From Cervus elaphus (taxonomy: Eukaryota; Chordata; Mammalia; Artiodactyla; Cervidae): a stretch of 64,000 nucleotides of DNA. The notes beneath the pieces are model-generated. The model had not been told where the DNA came from. It saw only the letters and a list, made by a program, of their open reading frames with translations, and did no database searches. The DNA lies in contig NC_057843.1 of the NCBI RefSeq assembly GCF_910594005.1, positions 33,329,001-33,393,000 of the forward strand. Direction: 5' to 3'. The translations under genes and the position numbers were made by a program. Each line of letters opens with the position of its first letter. The stretch's first letter is position 1. Shown here piece by piece: positions 21,455 through 33,539 of the stretch.

Positions 21455-22399
21455 AACTATTAGAGTGGCCAAAATCTAGAACGCTGAAGATACCAAATGC
21501 TACCGAAGATATGAAACAACAGGAATTCTCATCCATTCCTGGTGGAAATACAAAAAAATGATACAGCCATTTTGGAAAATATTTTGGCAGTATCTTACAA
21601 AGCTAAACATACTTTATGATACTAGAATTTAGCAGTTATACTCCTTGTTATTTAGTAAAGTAGCTAAAATCTTAGGTCCACGTAAAACCTGTACACAGAA
21701 TGTTTATAGCAGCTTTATTCATAATTGCCAAAGCATGGAAGAAATGAAAGTGTTTTTCAGTGTGAATAGATGAATAAACTGTAGTACATCCAGACAATGT
21801 AATAGTATTGAGTGACACAAGGAAATGAAGTATCAAGTCATGAAAAGACATGAAGGAACTTTAAGTGCATGTTACTAAATGAAAGAAGCCAATCTGAGAT
21901 GACTACATACTATAGGATTCCAATTATATGACCTTCTGGAAAGAGCACAACTACAGAGACAATAAAAAGATCAGTGGTTGCCAGGGACTGCAGAAAAGGA
22001 GGAGTGGATAGAACACAAAGAATATTTAGGGCAATGAAAGTACCCTGTATGATATTATAGTGATGGGTATATATCATTATACATTTATCCAAATTCATTG
22101 GCTGCACAATACCAAGAGTGGTTCCTCATGTAAACTATAGACTTTGAGTGACAGTGATTTGTCAGTACAATGTCATCACTTGTAACAGATGTCCCACTCT
22201 GGTGAACACTGGTCAAGAATGTTGTCAATGGGGAATGTCATGCATGTGTTGTGGTAGGGGGTATATGGAAAATATGTGTACCTTCCACTAAATTTCATTG
22301 TGAACCTAAACCTTCTCCAAAAAGTAATGTATATTTTAAAAATAAGTAATATCCCCTAAAGGAGAAAATAATTATTTATTAACTATTAATAAGATACTA

Positions 22400-23040
22400 G
22401 ATATAGATGAAGGGTTTGAATAGACATTTTTCTAAAAAGTTGTAAATGGCAAATAAGTACATAAAAATATATTCACTTTGTTAATTATTAGAGAAATACA
22501 AATCAAAACCACAGTAAAGTAACATTTGTGCTCCTGCCCTGGTGTTAAGTCATCTGATTTTTGTGACCCTGTGGACTGTAGCCCGCCAGGCTCCTCTGTC
22601 CATGCGATTTTCCAGTCAACAAAACTGGAGTGGGTTGCCATTTCCTCCTTGAGGGGATCTTCCCAACCCAGGGATCAAATCCACATCTTCTCTGTCTCCT
22701 GCACTAGCAGGCAAGTTCTTTAATACTGAGCCATCTGGGAAGCCCTTAAGGTATCACTACAAACCCACTAAGATAATTACAAGTAAGAAGTCAAATAATA
22801 ACAAGTATTCTTGACGTTATGGAGAAATTGGAGTCCTCACACATTGCTGACATATAAATGTATATATCATGTAAATTTGTGTATTATGTAAATGAATATA
22901 AATGGTACTATCCACTTTGGAAAACAGTTTGAAAGATTCTCTAAATGATAAACAGAGTTATCATATGATCTTACATTTGTACTACTTGAGCTATATTCAT
23001 GAAAAATAAAAACATAAGTTCACAAGAACTTGTACATAAA
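22400..23040 (+). mobile_element. second L1 ORF2 3' fragment
   Basis: The stretch gaatagacatttttctaaaa, then agagaaatacaaatcaaaac, resuming after a SINE with ggtatcactacaaacccact and gttatggagaaattggag, matches the L1 ORF2 end. It overlaps in content with the L1 just upstream, so it is a separate insertion or a duplication. Confidence 0.75.
22526..22744 (-). mobile_element. Bov-tA SINE inside L1
   Basis: Minus-strand Bov-tA, from the BovA tail (gttaagtcatctgattttt) to the head agccatctgggaagccc. It splits the L1 match. The flanks agtaaca and ggtatca suggest an eroded target duplication. Confidence 0.85.
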
Positions 23041-23055
23041 TGTTAAATTTATATC

Positions 23056-23410
23056 ATGGCTGCATTTCTTTCTGGGAGCTGTAGAAGGAAATCCATTTCC
23101 TTGCCTTTTCCACATTCTAAAGGCATCTTGCATTGCAGATATCACCACCATCTTCAAAGCCAGCAATGGTCAGTAAAGTCTTTGTCAGATCATATCATTC
23201 AGATTCTTACTCTCCTGCCTCACTTTCTCACTTATCCTAACCCTGCGATTACACTGGACCCACCTGAATAATCCAGGATAACCCCCACTATCTTAAACTC
23301 ACCTCATTGGCAGTTTAATTCTCCTATACTATGTAATATAAGATATTCACAGTTTTGGGAGATTAAAATATGAATATATTTAGAGGATAATTTTCAGGCT
23401 TATCACAAGT
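23056..23410 (-). mobile_element. MLT1-type LTR fragment
   Basis: Antisense MaLR LTR text: gtagaaggaaatccatttcc, catcttcaaagccagcaatg, cgattacactggacccacc, tgaataatccaggataacc, gatattcacagttttggga. The outer LTR end is missing. Confidence 0.7.
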
Positions 23411-23721
23411 GACTCTTTTAAATTAATTATTTTACCATTTCTAAATTATTATTTTAAAGTTGGTTAAAACAGATATTACTAAATGAAAATGACCACTAAT
23501 GCTTTCCTATGTATTCAATGTATTCAAATAATAGGAGAGGTAAACTTTTTAATTTTATAATAGCATATGCTAAAGTATACATTTTTAATACCAGGACACC
23601 AAGTTTTATTTTGCTTACTATAAATGACCAAGAAAATATTTTTAACAAAATTTCAGCATCCATTTTGTTGCTTAGAGGCATAGAATTTTGACTTTGATGA
23701 TATATGCCATGCATTCATGCA
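23411..23721. other. unique non-coding sequence
   Basis: AT-rich; nothing recognised. Confidence 0.5.
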
Positions 23722-23925
23722 GACTTATTCACTCAGTTCTGCCTGACTCTTTGCAGTCTCATGGACTGTAATCCATCAGGCTCCTCTGTCTATGGAATTC
23801 TCCAGGCAAAAATACTGGAGTGGGTAGTCATTCACTTCTTCAGGGGATATTCCTGATTTAGGGATCAAACCCAGGTCTCCTGCATTGCAGGCAGATTCTG
23901 TACCCTGTCACCAGGGAAGCCCTGT
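23722..23925 (-). mobile_element. Bov-tA SINE
   Basis: Minus-strand Bov-tA: BovA body catggactgtaatccatcag to head ctgcattgcaggcagattc and ccagggaagccc. Moderately diverged. Confidence 0.88.
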
Positions 23926-25478
23926 CTGCTAGGCATGGGACAGTGTTTTTCACATTTGTAGTGAGTGCAAATCATCCCCATGTTAAATCATTAAATTTAT
24001 AATTTATACCCCCAAACACTATTTTCTAATGCTTATTTTACTTTAAATGGTGCTCTTAAAAAAATCTAGAAAACAATATTTTCTGTTAAGAAAGTGGGTC
24101 ACAGGCATATGTGATTGGCAATTTTAGGTAATTTACAGTTAGAAGTTCAGACTGATCTGAAGTAGGGATGTAGGCTTTTAAAAGCTTAGTTCTGCTTCAT
24201 AAAAGGTAATCGTAAAATTTAACAAAAAATTACCTGGAGAAAAAAATGTACTCATGAAAAACAGGATTGATCTGAACTAACCCCAAAGAAAGGCTATGAA
24301 GTGTTAGAACAGGCAGAAGCAAGGCAGAGAAGCAAAAAGCAGCTGGATGGGAGTGGGGTTGTCTTTGGCTCATAAGAATTAAATAGATGTAGATGGGTAG
24401 GATGGGTATGCGCAAGAGTGAAGAGAAAGATTTGACCACCTGGCAGATATAAGTATTTAAACACTTGCTTTATTTTAACGACATCACAGTTATGCAGAAG
24501 ATAAAACTGTAGTTCTTTATTTCAAGATTTTGCACAAGTTGATAATCAGACTGGTGGAATACCAAAGATCAGTCAGAGCTGATCAGCTGCTGTAAGGTCT
24601 GTGCAAAAACACACATTCTTAGAATTACGGTGTTTCTTGCTTTCAGATCTATACCTATCCATTCTCTTCCACTGTTTACTTCAGCAAATTAACCCAAAAC
24701 AGGAAAGCAAAATGCTATCTCCTCCTCACCAAACCTTCCCACAGAGATGGGAAAAGATGCTCTCAAATATTATCTTTAACTCTGTTAATGACACTTAATT
24801 CAGAGTGGAAAAGGATACTGGTTCATTGCGGAATATTTTTATACCTATATATTCAGGTATACTTTGTTTTTCTGAAGTTCTAATATCACTTGTAGTTTAA
24901 AATAGTATCATCATCTTACAATACAACATATGTAGTCTATGCTGTATTAGTTAAATTACTGTATCACACATTTCCATATTTTCCAGTCTTTATTATATTT
25001 TCCTGGCATTTTATATACTGTTTTTTCAATTCTTAGATGCCCTGCTTCAAATAATTGATTGATTCATTTGTAATGCATTTAAAATATGAACTGAGTCTTC
25101 ACAATGAACCAGGTATTATGTTAAATCCTTAAATTAACAAGATCGGTAGACATATATTTTGCTTTCAATGACCCCAAATTCTTATTTTAGATGACATTAG
25201 CTAAGAGCTAGGGAATGGATTTTGATCCTAATTTGTTTTCTCGTATTTTTTTTCAGGGACTTCTAATTTTTACACAGAAACATTTTATCTTTGGATCCTA
25301 TTTTGTTCTTTAAAATGCTTTCTTTGATTCTAGTGTTTTATTTTCTATTTTTGGTATAATTGCTTAAATTTAATGTAGTTTTGTACTACATTACAGTATA
25401 TTTGTACTGTCATATATAAAAGCTATAAAAAGATTACTCAGAATTATCAAAATGTATTTTCATGTGTAAAGTCACAAA
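23926..25478. other. unique non-coding sequence
   Basis: No gene recognised. A weak MIR/L2-like patch (cttcacaatgaaccaggtat) lies near 25100. Confidence 0.5.
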
Positions 25479-25480
25479 TA

Positions 25481-25551
25481 TTGGGTTGGTCAAAAAGTTT
25501 GTTTGAGTTTTTCCGTAAGATGTTACGGAAAAGCCTTTTTGGCCAACACAA
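25481..25551. mobile_element. mariner-type MITE (bovine mariner palindrome)
   Basis: The left arm ttgggttggtcaaaaagttt and the right arm cctttttggccaacacaa are inverted repeats around ccgtaagatgttacgg. This is the pattern of the short palindromic mariner derivatives in bovine genomes. A TA precedes the element. The right arm lacks about 9 bases relative to the left, so the hairpin has a bulge. Confidence 0.8.
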
Positions 25552-25586
25552 AATATTGTAATCACTTTTTATAATCAAAAGTTTTG

Positions 25587-25740
25587 ATTAGTTCCTTCAT
25601 CCAACAAATACATATTGAATACTATTTACAAGTCAGAAACTGAGGAGAATTCATCAATGTAGAAATAGTCTTTTTGACTTTGGCCTGCACAAAACTTTCA
25701 TTTTAGAAGAAGTAGATAAAGGAAAATGGGGCTCAGAGAC
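25587..25740 (-). repeat. L2 LINE 3' fragment, antisense (probable)
   Basis: The L2 tail pattern tccttcatccaacaaataca, tattgaatactatttacaag is present and strongly diverged downstream. Confidence 0.5.
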
Positions 25741-25961
25741 AGAAAATTATGTAATTTTACTACAATAAATATAATTTGGATTTACTGGGTATAACAGTAG
25801 CACCTAAAATAAATATCTAACATAAATATGGGATAACATAGAAGGTATGGCATCAGGGTATTTTTTGCTTGATTTTTATTTTTGTTTCTTTGCTTTTTTA
25901 ATGTAGCATTTACAGAAATGTGGAAGTAGGACTTACAGGAAAGATGCTTTATATCTATATA

Positions 25962-26138
25962 TATAAGATATAGATATTAAAAAGTACAATTATATATATG
26001 TATATATACATATGAAAGTATTCATATAGCATAATTCTTCAAAAAGAACAATTATATATGTGTATGTACATGTATATATGCATGCATATGTATATATAAT
26101 GATATATATATATAATTGTTCCTTTTGAATAATTATAC
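25962..26138. repeat. AT-rich region with long imperfect palindrome
   Basis: Alternating TA/TG sequence. It contains 28-bp inverted arms at 26031-26058 and 26109-26136, which pair at 26 of 28 positions around an alternating core. Confidence 0.85.
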
Positions 26139-26215
26139 TTTTTTAATTTGTTTGTTAAAAAAATTTATTTCTCTAGCAGAGAGTAGACTGATTAGTAAAT
26201 ACAAGGTGGAAGAAA

Positions 26216-26427
26216 GGGCTTCCCAGGTGGCTCATTGGTAAAGAATCTGCCTGCCAAACAGGAGATGTGGGTTTGATCCCTGGGTTGGAAGATGCCCTGT
26301 AGAAGGAAATGATAACCCACCCCAGTATTCTTGCCTGAGAAATCCCATGGACAGATGAGCCTCATGCGCTCCAGTCCATGGGGTAGCAAAGAGTCAGACA
26401 GAAGTTAGCAACTAAGCAACAACAACA
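26216..26427 (+). mobile_element. Bov-tA SINE with target duplication
   Basis: Head gggcttcccaggtggctcat to an aacaacaaca tail. A perfect 10-bp duplication gtggaagaaa lies at 26206-26215 and 26428-26437. Confidence 0.92.
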
Positions 26428-26553
26428 GTGGAAGAAAACACAGATACATACACACTATATACCTTCATAAAATTCATAATCCAAAGGATTGCTTAAATTA
26501 CCTCACTTTAGTGTGCATATGTCACATATTCACTAAATAATTATGTAGGTATG

Positions 26554-27094
26554 CACACATGAAATTAAAAGACCCTTGATCCTTGGAAGAAAAGCTATGA
26601 CAAACCTATACAGTGTATTGAAAAGCAGAGACATTACTTTACCAACAAAGTTCCATTTAGTCAAAGCTATGGTTTTCCAGTAGTCATGTATGGATGTGAA
26701 ATTTGCACCATAAAGAAGGCTGAACACCAAAGAATTGACGCTTTTGAACTGTGTGGTTGGAGAAGACTCTTGAGAGTCCCTTGGACAGCAAGGAGATCAA
26801 ACCAGTCAATCCTAAAGGAAATCAACCCTGAATACTCATTGGAAAGACTGATGCTGAAGCTGACGCTCCACTATTTGACCACCTGGTAGAAAGAGCTGTC
26901 ATTAGATAAGAGCTGGATGCTGGGAATATCGAAGGCAGGAGAAGGGGACAACAGAGGATGAGATGGTTAGGTGGCAAGACTGACTCAATGGACATGAGTT
27001 TGAGCAAGCACCAGGAGATGGTGAAGGACAGGGATTATGGGCATGCTGCAGTCCGTGGAATCCCAAAGAGTCAGACATGACTGAACGACTGAAA
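26554..27094 (+). mobile_element. BovB LINE, short 3' fragment
   Basis: Starts at the atgaaattaaaagaccc block downstream of the YADD box and ends near ctgaacgactgaaaatg. Several indels (for example after 26870 in the ctatttgaccacctggtag region) break the frame. Confidence 0.9.
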
Positions 27095-27954
27095 ATGACA
27101 AATATATTAGAATTTATTGTGTATAAAATACCACATTGAATAGACATGTTAGAAATAAGCAAAATTATTCTTTAGATAAGCATACTTCTTTTTTTAGAAA
27201 ATAAAAATTAGGTTCTTTTTTTTAAGGAATTAGTCAACTAATTTGTCATGAAATACACATATCCTGAGTTTTTCTAGCCTATAAATTGATTGCTGATGTG
27301 TATTTTTCTATTGTTGCAAAAATTCAATAATAATCATCCTTCTTTGGTATATTGATGCCTATGCCATTTCTGAATTCACACATGTAAATGTATAGAAACA
27401 GGAAAAGCCCAGCAGCAATACAAAATTTTAACAGCTATTTTAGTATTTATTTACAAAGGTATTACATTTCTTATGTTCTACATGATTAAAAATTATGACT
27501 GTATTCCTGAATAAACAAAGTAAACAAGTAAAGAGGATGTGGCACCCGTCAGTGACATGAAACAATGTCAAGGGCACACTCTTGATGCAGGTGGAAGTCA
27601 ATGTGATCTGATGGTCTCCCGGTGAGATGCATGTGAAGTCCATACTAATCAGCCTATAAATCAGACTGATGCTTGGGTTTATTTGGGCCAGAAAGACTAC
27701 CTACTGTCAAGCAATCAAGCCATACCTCTTTAATTGCAATTTATTCCAACAACCACACTTTATTGATCCTAGCATACACTTATGCCACAGCAGTATCATT
27801 ATTTGACTTTATTTTAACAGCTTCAAAAGGTTAGAAAGTTACAAACCACAGTGAAAGAGACCATTAACATGTTGAGTTGCTAACATTGCTTCATGGTTTA
27901 TGTTGAGCAATGTCAATTATATTTATGAAATTATATAATAAGAGAAGGAAAAGG
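27095..27954. other. unique non-coding sequence
   Basis: No gene or repeat recognised. Confidence 0.5.
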
Positions 27955-28104
27955 AACTAATATTTACTAGGCACCTAAAAGAGCTAGTATTTTCTTATAT
28001 TAAATATTACTTTACAATCACTGAAAAAACAAGCAAAGACAAAAACACATAAAATCAAGGAGGATCAATATTGTTATTTACATTTTACAGATACATTGCA
28101 GTTT
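27955..28104 (-). repeat. MIR SINE, antisense
   Basis: MIR landmarks aatatttactaggcacctaa and ttgttatttacattttacag; truncated by the Bov-tA that follows. Confidence 0.6.
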
Positions 28105-28293
28105 AGAAAGTGTGTTAGTCACTCAGTCATGTCCAACCTCTTGTGACACCATGGTCTGTCCATGTAATTAGGCAAGAATACTGGAGTGGGTTGTTTTTCC
28201 CTTCTCCAGGGGATCTACCCAACCCAGGGAACAAATCCAGGTCTCCTGCATTGCCGGCAATTTCTTTACCATCTGAGCTACCAGGGAAGCCCA
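28105..28293 (-). mobile_element. Bov-tA SINE
   Basis: Minus-strand Bov-tA with an internal deletion (about 20 bases missing after tggtctgtccatg). Head ctgagctaccagggaagccc. Confidence 0.88.
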
Positions 28294-28795
28294 AAGTTGT
28301 GGCTTAGAGGTAGAGTGAATTTCCTAGAACTTCATTGTTAAAATGTTCAAATCATCTCTCTCACTACAAAGCACATATTTAATTTCTTGTATAATTTCTT
28401 CCAAGATTTTTGCACACTGACCATTCTATGATGTGGTCTTCATCATGACACTCTAAGTGATATTTAAAGTGTGAAGACAGCTCATCTACATGAGTTTTGT
28501 AGCTGATATGGTTTTTAAAACGTAAAACATCAGTGTATGCTCATTCTTATTTGTTAGTTGTATTTCCATTTATAATCCAAGTTATCTGTTTTTCCTGAAT
28601 TTAAATATTAGAGTTGTAAAATTTCAATTGGGAATTTTTAGGTATTTAGATAATGTATGCAACATGCCTAGTACGAAGGCTTTTAGAGTTTCAGTGAATC
28701 TTTAGGAAATATTTGGTGAATATAAAGATAGCTTAAAGTTTGACCTTTCACTTACTTCCCCTCAACTTAAAAGGCTATCTGACTTATTTGAATAT
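28294..28795. other. unique non-coding sequence
   Basis: Possibly includes the remainder of the MIR split by the preceding SINE; otherwise nothing recognised. Confidence 0.45.
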
Positions 28796-29300
28796 TGATA
28801 ATTAAAACATGCATATATTTCAGATGTATAAATTAATGATTTGGTATATGTATACCTTGTGAAATATTCACTACAATTTAGCTAATTAGCATATTTATTA
28901 CTTCATATGGTTACTATTATTTTGAGGAGGAAAGAGCAAGAAATTTAAGATTTACTCTTTAAACAAATGTCAAATGGAACAAATTTAAAGTGTATAATAC
29001 AATACTGTTAACTATAATCACACTGTGTACTTTAGATCTACAGAACTTATTTATATTGCATGACTACACTACATATTCTTTGACCAGTAGAATACATACC
29101 TTATTCTCTGTAGCTAATTATAACCACAGTACTGCTCTCTGTTTTTATGAAATTGACGTTTCAGATTCCACCTATGATTGAGAATATGCAGTATTTGCTT
29201 TTCTGTATCTGGCTTATTTCACTTATCATATTTATCAGGTTCATCATGTTGTCACAAATGACAGGATCTCCTTTTTTTTAAGGCTGATTAATATTCCAGA

Positions 29301-29334
<34 letters not shown>

Positions 29335-29598
29335 AGTCAAATATATAGCCACATTTTCTCTATCCATTCATCAACAAACATTTGGAAATGTAAATCAGTA
29401 CAGCCATTTTGGGAAAACACTGGATTTTCCTCAAAATATGAAAAATATAAATACCCTTTGATCCAGTAATCTCATTTATGGATATATATTCAAAGGATAT
29501 GAAACCAGTATCTCAAAGATATTTCTCATTTCAGCATTATTTACAATAGCAAAGATGTGGAAACAGCCTAAATATTCTCCATGGATGAATGGATAAAG
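28796..29598 (-). mobile_element. L1 3' end with inverted 5' segment
   Basis: From 28796 to about 29384 the text is antisense L1 3' UTR (gatctacagaacttatttat, gattccacctatgattgag, ctggcttatttcacttatca, ccacattttctctatccat). From about 29384 to 29598 the polarity switches to sense L1 (ggaaatgtaaatcagtacag, tttacaatagcaaagatgtg) and ends at ggatgaatggataaag. That is the same L1 position at which the antisense part stops. This is the signature of twin priming during insertion. Confidence 0.75.
29304..29332. repeat. (TG)n microsatellite
   Basis: About 14 uninterrupted TG units inside the antisense L1 part. Confidence 0.95.
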
Positions 29599-29829
29599 TT
29601 TGTCATTTCTTATATCTGCTTTCTGAGTAGATGTTTTTATAAACCAAATTGTCACAATTCTTCATGAATCCTCTGTAAATCCTTGACCAGGTTTAAGCCA
29701 GATTTAGTCTGGCTTACAGGAAGGGATCAAAAAGTGGAGACTCTAAATTTCCAAAGTAGCTCTACTTTTAATGCTTCTATTTGTTATGCTTCCATAAAAT
29801 TTCATTCACAGAATAAATAAGCCAATATA

Positions 29830-30008
29830 TATTAAAGCGCAGTTAAAAATCATGGATCTAGTCCAATGTCCTCATTTTCACAGGTGAAGAAATGAAGATT
29901 CAGAGAAGTAAAGGACCTGTGTCAAAGTCACAGTGCTAGTAAGTAATATCTGCAAATCTAGAGTCAGATGTGTCAGACTGTTTGACCTGAGTTCTGTCTA
30001 TTGCATGA
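29830..30008 (-). repeat. MIR SINE, antisense
   Basis: Matches antisense MIR: ttttcacaggtgaagaaatg, agagaagtaaaggacctg, gtcaaagtcacagtgctag. Confidence 0.65.
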
Positions 30009-30234
30009 CAATTTTTTATTTTTCAGTTAAGATTCAGTGTTTAAAAGTCTGTATAAAACTCTATTTCCATTCCTCACATATGCTTACTGGCACTGATTGC
30101 TTGTGATCTGTGTTCAGTTCTACTACACACTTTGGGAGATATGTAGAAACTGAGTTACAGGGTGTTCCTTTTTAAAAGAGACAGTGTGACTCATGAGATG
30201 ATGTCCCAACAGAAGGATGTAGTTCATTTCAGGC

Positions 30235-30420
30235 CTTGCCATGTCCTCGGTGCTTAATAAGAATCATTACATTTTATTTTCAAAAACGTCTGTAAGGTTT
30301 TGATACATAATTTAGAAATAAACTAAAGCTTTAAGATGGTTGATAGTTTTCCCAAGTACATAGAGCTATTTAATGTCAGAGCTAGTTTCAAATCAAAATC
30401 TGACTTCAAAGTTGCCCACT
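30235..30420 (-). repeat. MIR-like remnant, antisense
   Basis: Weak MIR antisense text (tttcccaagtacatagagct, gtcagagctagtttcaaatc). Confidence 0.5.
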
Positions 30421-33400
30421 TTTTGTATTGTACAATTCTGTAATTAAACAAAGACAAACATCGATACAAATAATACATAATTCCAGATCAGTGTGATATA
30501 AATTAGTATGATATAATGTCAAGAGAAAACTAAGTAATAAAAGATCAACTTGAGTTGACAGTGTATAAAGATAGATATTTTCTTGGTATTGACTCCAAGC
30601 TAGTGATTTTTTTATTTATTACTATGAAGACATTATGTATAATAATATCTGTAAATGATTGGGGAAATATTGGCTACATATACATAATGACATTACAGGT
30701 GGAGATTGCTAATTTGTCAACACAAAGTAGAATAAGAATTTCAAAAAAAGGAGGTTTTATTTTATCTGTTGGAATATGAATGAATTATTGAAGAAAGCAA
30801 ATAACATTTTGAATTTGATGGGCTATAGGTGCATGAGGATGGATGAAATCATCCATCCTCAAGAGGGAAGTATAAGAAACATGGAGGTGGAAATGAATAG
30901 GGATGTTTTGGCAGTAGGGGAGAGATTGAATCCTCAAATATGTTAAGAGTGAGGTGTTATTTCAAAATGTTGAAAAAAAAATGTTGAACTGGGATTCTTT
31001 GGTGGAAGTTTTGAAACCTGATCTAAAAAATTGTATTTTACTTATAAATGAAAAATGGATATTTAAGGTGCTTGTTATTATTATTTGTTTATTGCTGTAA
31101 TCTGTGCAACCCTATAATCAGAGCTGTGTCTTAGAAAAACTATGACAGCATTATGATAGTCTACATAGATGAAAAATCAGAAGTAAGGAGACCCAGTAGC
31201 TGGTGTGGAAAAAATAATGAGGGCAAACATTCCTCCTTGATTTTTATCTGTTTTGTCTGTAAAAGATGGTGACATCCCCCCTTCCCAGTAGCTGAATCAC
31301 TCAGATTTCTATGGTAACTTTGAGGAGGAAATATTACTGATCTCATATACCAGGCCTTAGCTAAGTCTTACCTCAAATAAACATAAAATTCCATAGATCC
31401 AATATCCTATTTTCTTCCAGTTGTCTTTTTCTGATAAATATTTATTGGATGAATAAATAAATCCCTTTTCAATCTGCTTGAAAGTCACTGTCATGTAGAG
31501 GAGAAGATAGATGCCATGATAGTTTTATTATCCTGGAAGCCTACCTCTTCCTAGAGAAGTCTTTCTGAGTAAAAACTTGCCTCGTTCTTTACCTTAAAAT
31601 TTGCACTCCAGTTGGAGGAAGGGAAAAGTAAAGGATACTTGTTTTTTTCATGAGACGCATAAATAAATATGAAGTAGCTGTGCTATTCTAAAACATTTTG
31701 CCTGGATAATAAAGGGACACCACAAAATTGAAAAAAGCCTTCATGCAAATTAAGAATCATTGATTTTTATAGATCAACTACTTGGTTTTTAACATCTAAG
31801 TAGGGAGGAAAGAGCCTTAAAAGCCCTCTGCCCTAAGGTTAGCTTAAGGATATAGGACAACAGCTCTTAATTTGGATTTCGTTTTCAACTTCTAGCACTC
31901 TCCTCATTTTGAAAACCTTGCTCCAAGAATTGTATGCATCCATTAGTGAGGCTGACCAACACCACACACACCCTGCTGTTTCTTAACTGTGATCCCACAA
32001 GTAATGATACTACTGTGCTTTCCTCTTGCTCAGTTGAATTCATCATAGATTTGAAACTTTCTTTAGATTTTTTTTTTCTCTCTTGTGGATTGCATTTTTT
32101 ATTCCAGGTTCCCTTTAAATATGTGCTTCATTTAATTTATATCCATTCGTCTCATAAGCAATACATCTACTAAATGTACTCCTTCTGTATTGAATCTCTG
32201 GTTTCCTTTGTTAGAGAAAACATGGGCTGCTCCATACATGGGTTGTCCTTCTCAAAGGCAATACCTTTGCCATTAGAGAACTTTTTGCCAAGCTGATATG
32301 TATTAACATTTCTGAACTTCTAAGAAAGCAGCACTTTGATGTAGGTGCTATTCAAGTAAATTCTATGTATAAGGTTTGACATTTTGTTTGGTCAGGTATT
32401 TGAAATGGTAAGGTAAATTAGAGTTTTAGGTGGGAAAGTAGTAATAGAAGAACACCTTTTCCAGTAGAGGTGGTAAATTCAAAATAGGCCAACTGTGCGA
32501 GGTCTGGGGTGAGCTCTGAATATCCATATCCCTCTGTCTGATACACAGAAATTTTATTTGTGGAGTGAGTATGTACCTTATTGGCTTGTAACTGACAGTT
32601 CTTTGGTCTTTCCAATTGTCTATTTGTGAAAGTAGTCTAATCCTCAGTTATAGGTGACATAGGATTGGATAGAAATCTGTCATTTGATTTCAAGCACCTG
32701 TCTCAAGTATCAGTCCTCTGCTTGCTTAAACATCACACATTAGGCAAAATGGTGAGCTTGCAGAAGGACTGAGTCGGAACACCCCAAGTGACCCCTGGTA
32801 ACCACTTATTCTGAGAAGAGATTAACATGGCATACTTAACTTTGTTTCTTGGCTAGAACTATAACATTTCCAGCAAGACCCAGTGGCATTCCATTTATAA
32901 TTTTCTGTTAATACATTCTAAATTGGTCTTTGAACTAAAACTAGAATGAGATTCATAAGACAGAGATGCAACTTGCTTCATAACTCTTTAATCTTTGGTA
33001 TAGGGAAATGAGAGAAAACATTTGCTTAGTTTCCCAACAGGATAACTTAATAAATGTTGTAGTGCTAAGATAATTTTAAAGAAGAAGGATGATTGAAAAT
33101 ATATTTGAGCATAAAATAGAACACTTTATTATGAGAGGTAGTTTGGAACAGAGATCAAGTATATAGGTCCTGGCGAAACATAATATGTGTGAAACTAATG
33201 GATTCCACCATTATTATTTGGTGGAATTATTTCCAAGGTGAAAACCTTGGAAAGGTTTTCAAATGGTCAGATGTTTGCAACAGAGGCATGCTTCTTGCTA
33301 TGATTTATTAGGATTAGCAAACCACTTCAGAGTAAACTTGACATAAAATAATGTAGAAACTCTATGGCAAGTGAAGCTCCATTGACCTAAGGGCAGACTG

Positions 33401-33539
33401 AATTGGAGAAACTCTTTTAGCAGTCTTTGCTGGGATTGAGTGATCTTCGTAGTATCCTGTTATGTGCCATGGAAGTGACAGGCCTTAATTAAAAAGGCTG
33501 AGTTTAATATCCTTCCTTAAGATTTTACCTTTTATAATG
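30421..33539. other. unique non-coding sequence
   Basis: About 3.1 kb without a recognised young repeat. Short open frames (for example 30555-30779, 31934-32173) have no recognisable similarity. A possible L2 tail (gataaatatttattggatga) lies near 31433. Confidence 0.5.

Larger units (their letters stand above)
20519..22350 (+). mobile_element. L1 LINE, ORF2 3' part and 3' UTR, split by two insertions
   Basis: L1 ORF2 text begins at taaatcgataagatggac. It is interrupted by an MLT1 LTR (20650-21004), resumes at atctaaaatatatgaagaac, is interrupted by a Bov-tA (21217-21454), and continues through tagcagctttattcataattg and agtggttgccagggactgc into an older-type 3' UTR. The frame is long dead. 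Confidence 0.8.
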
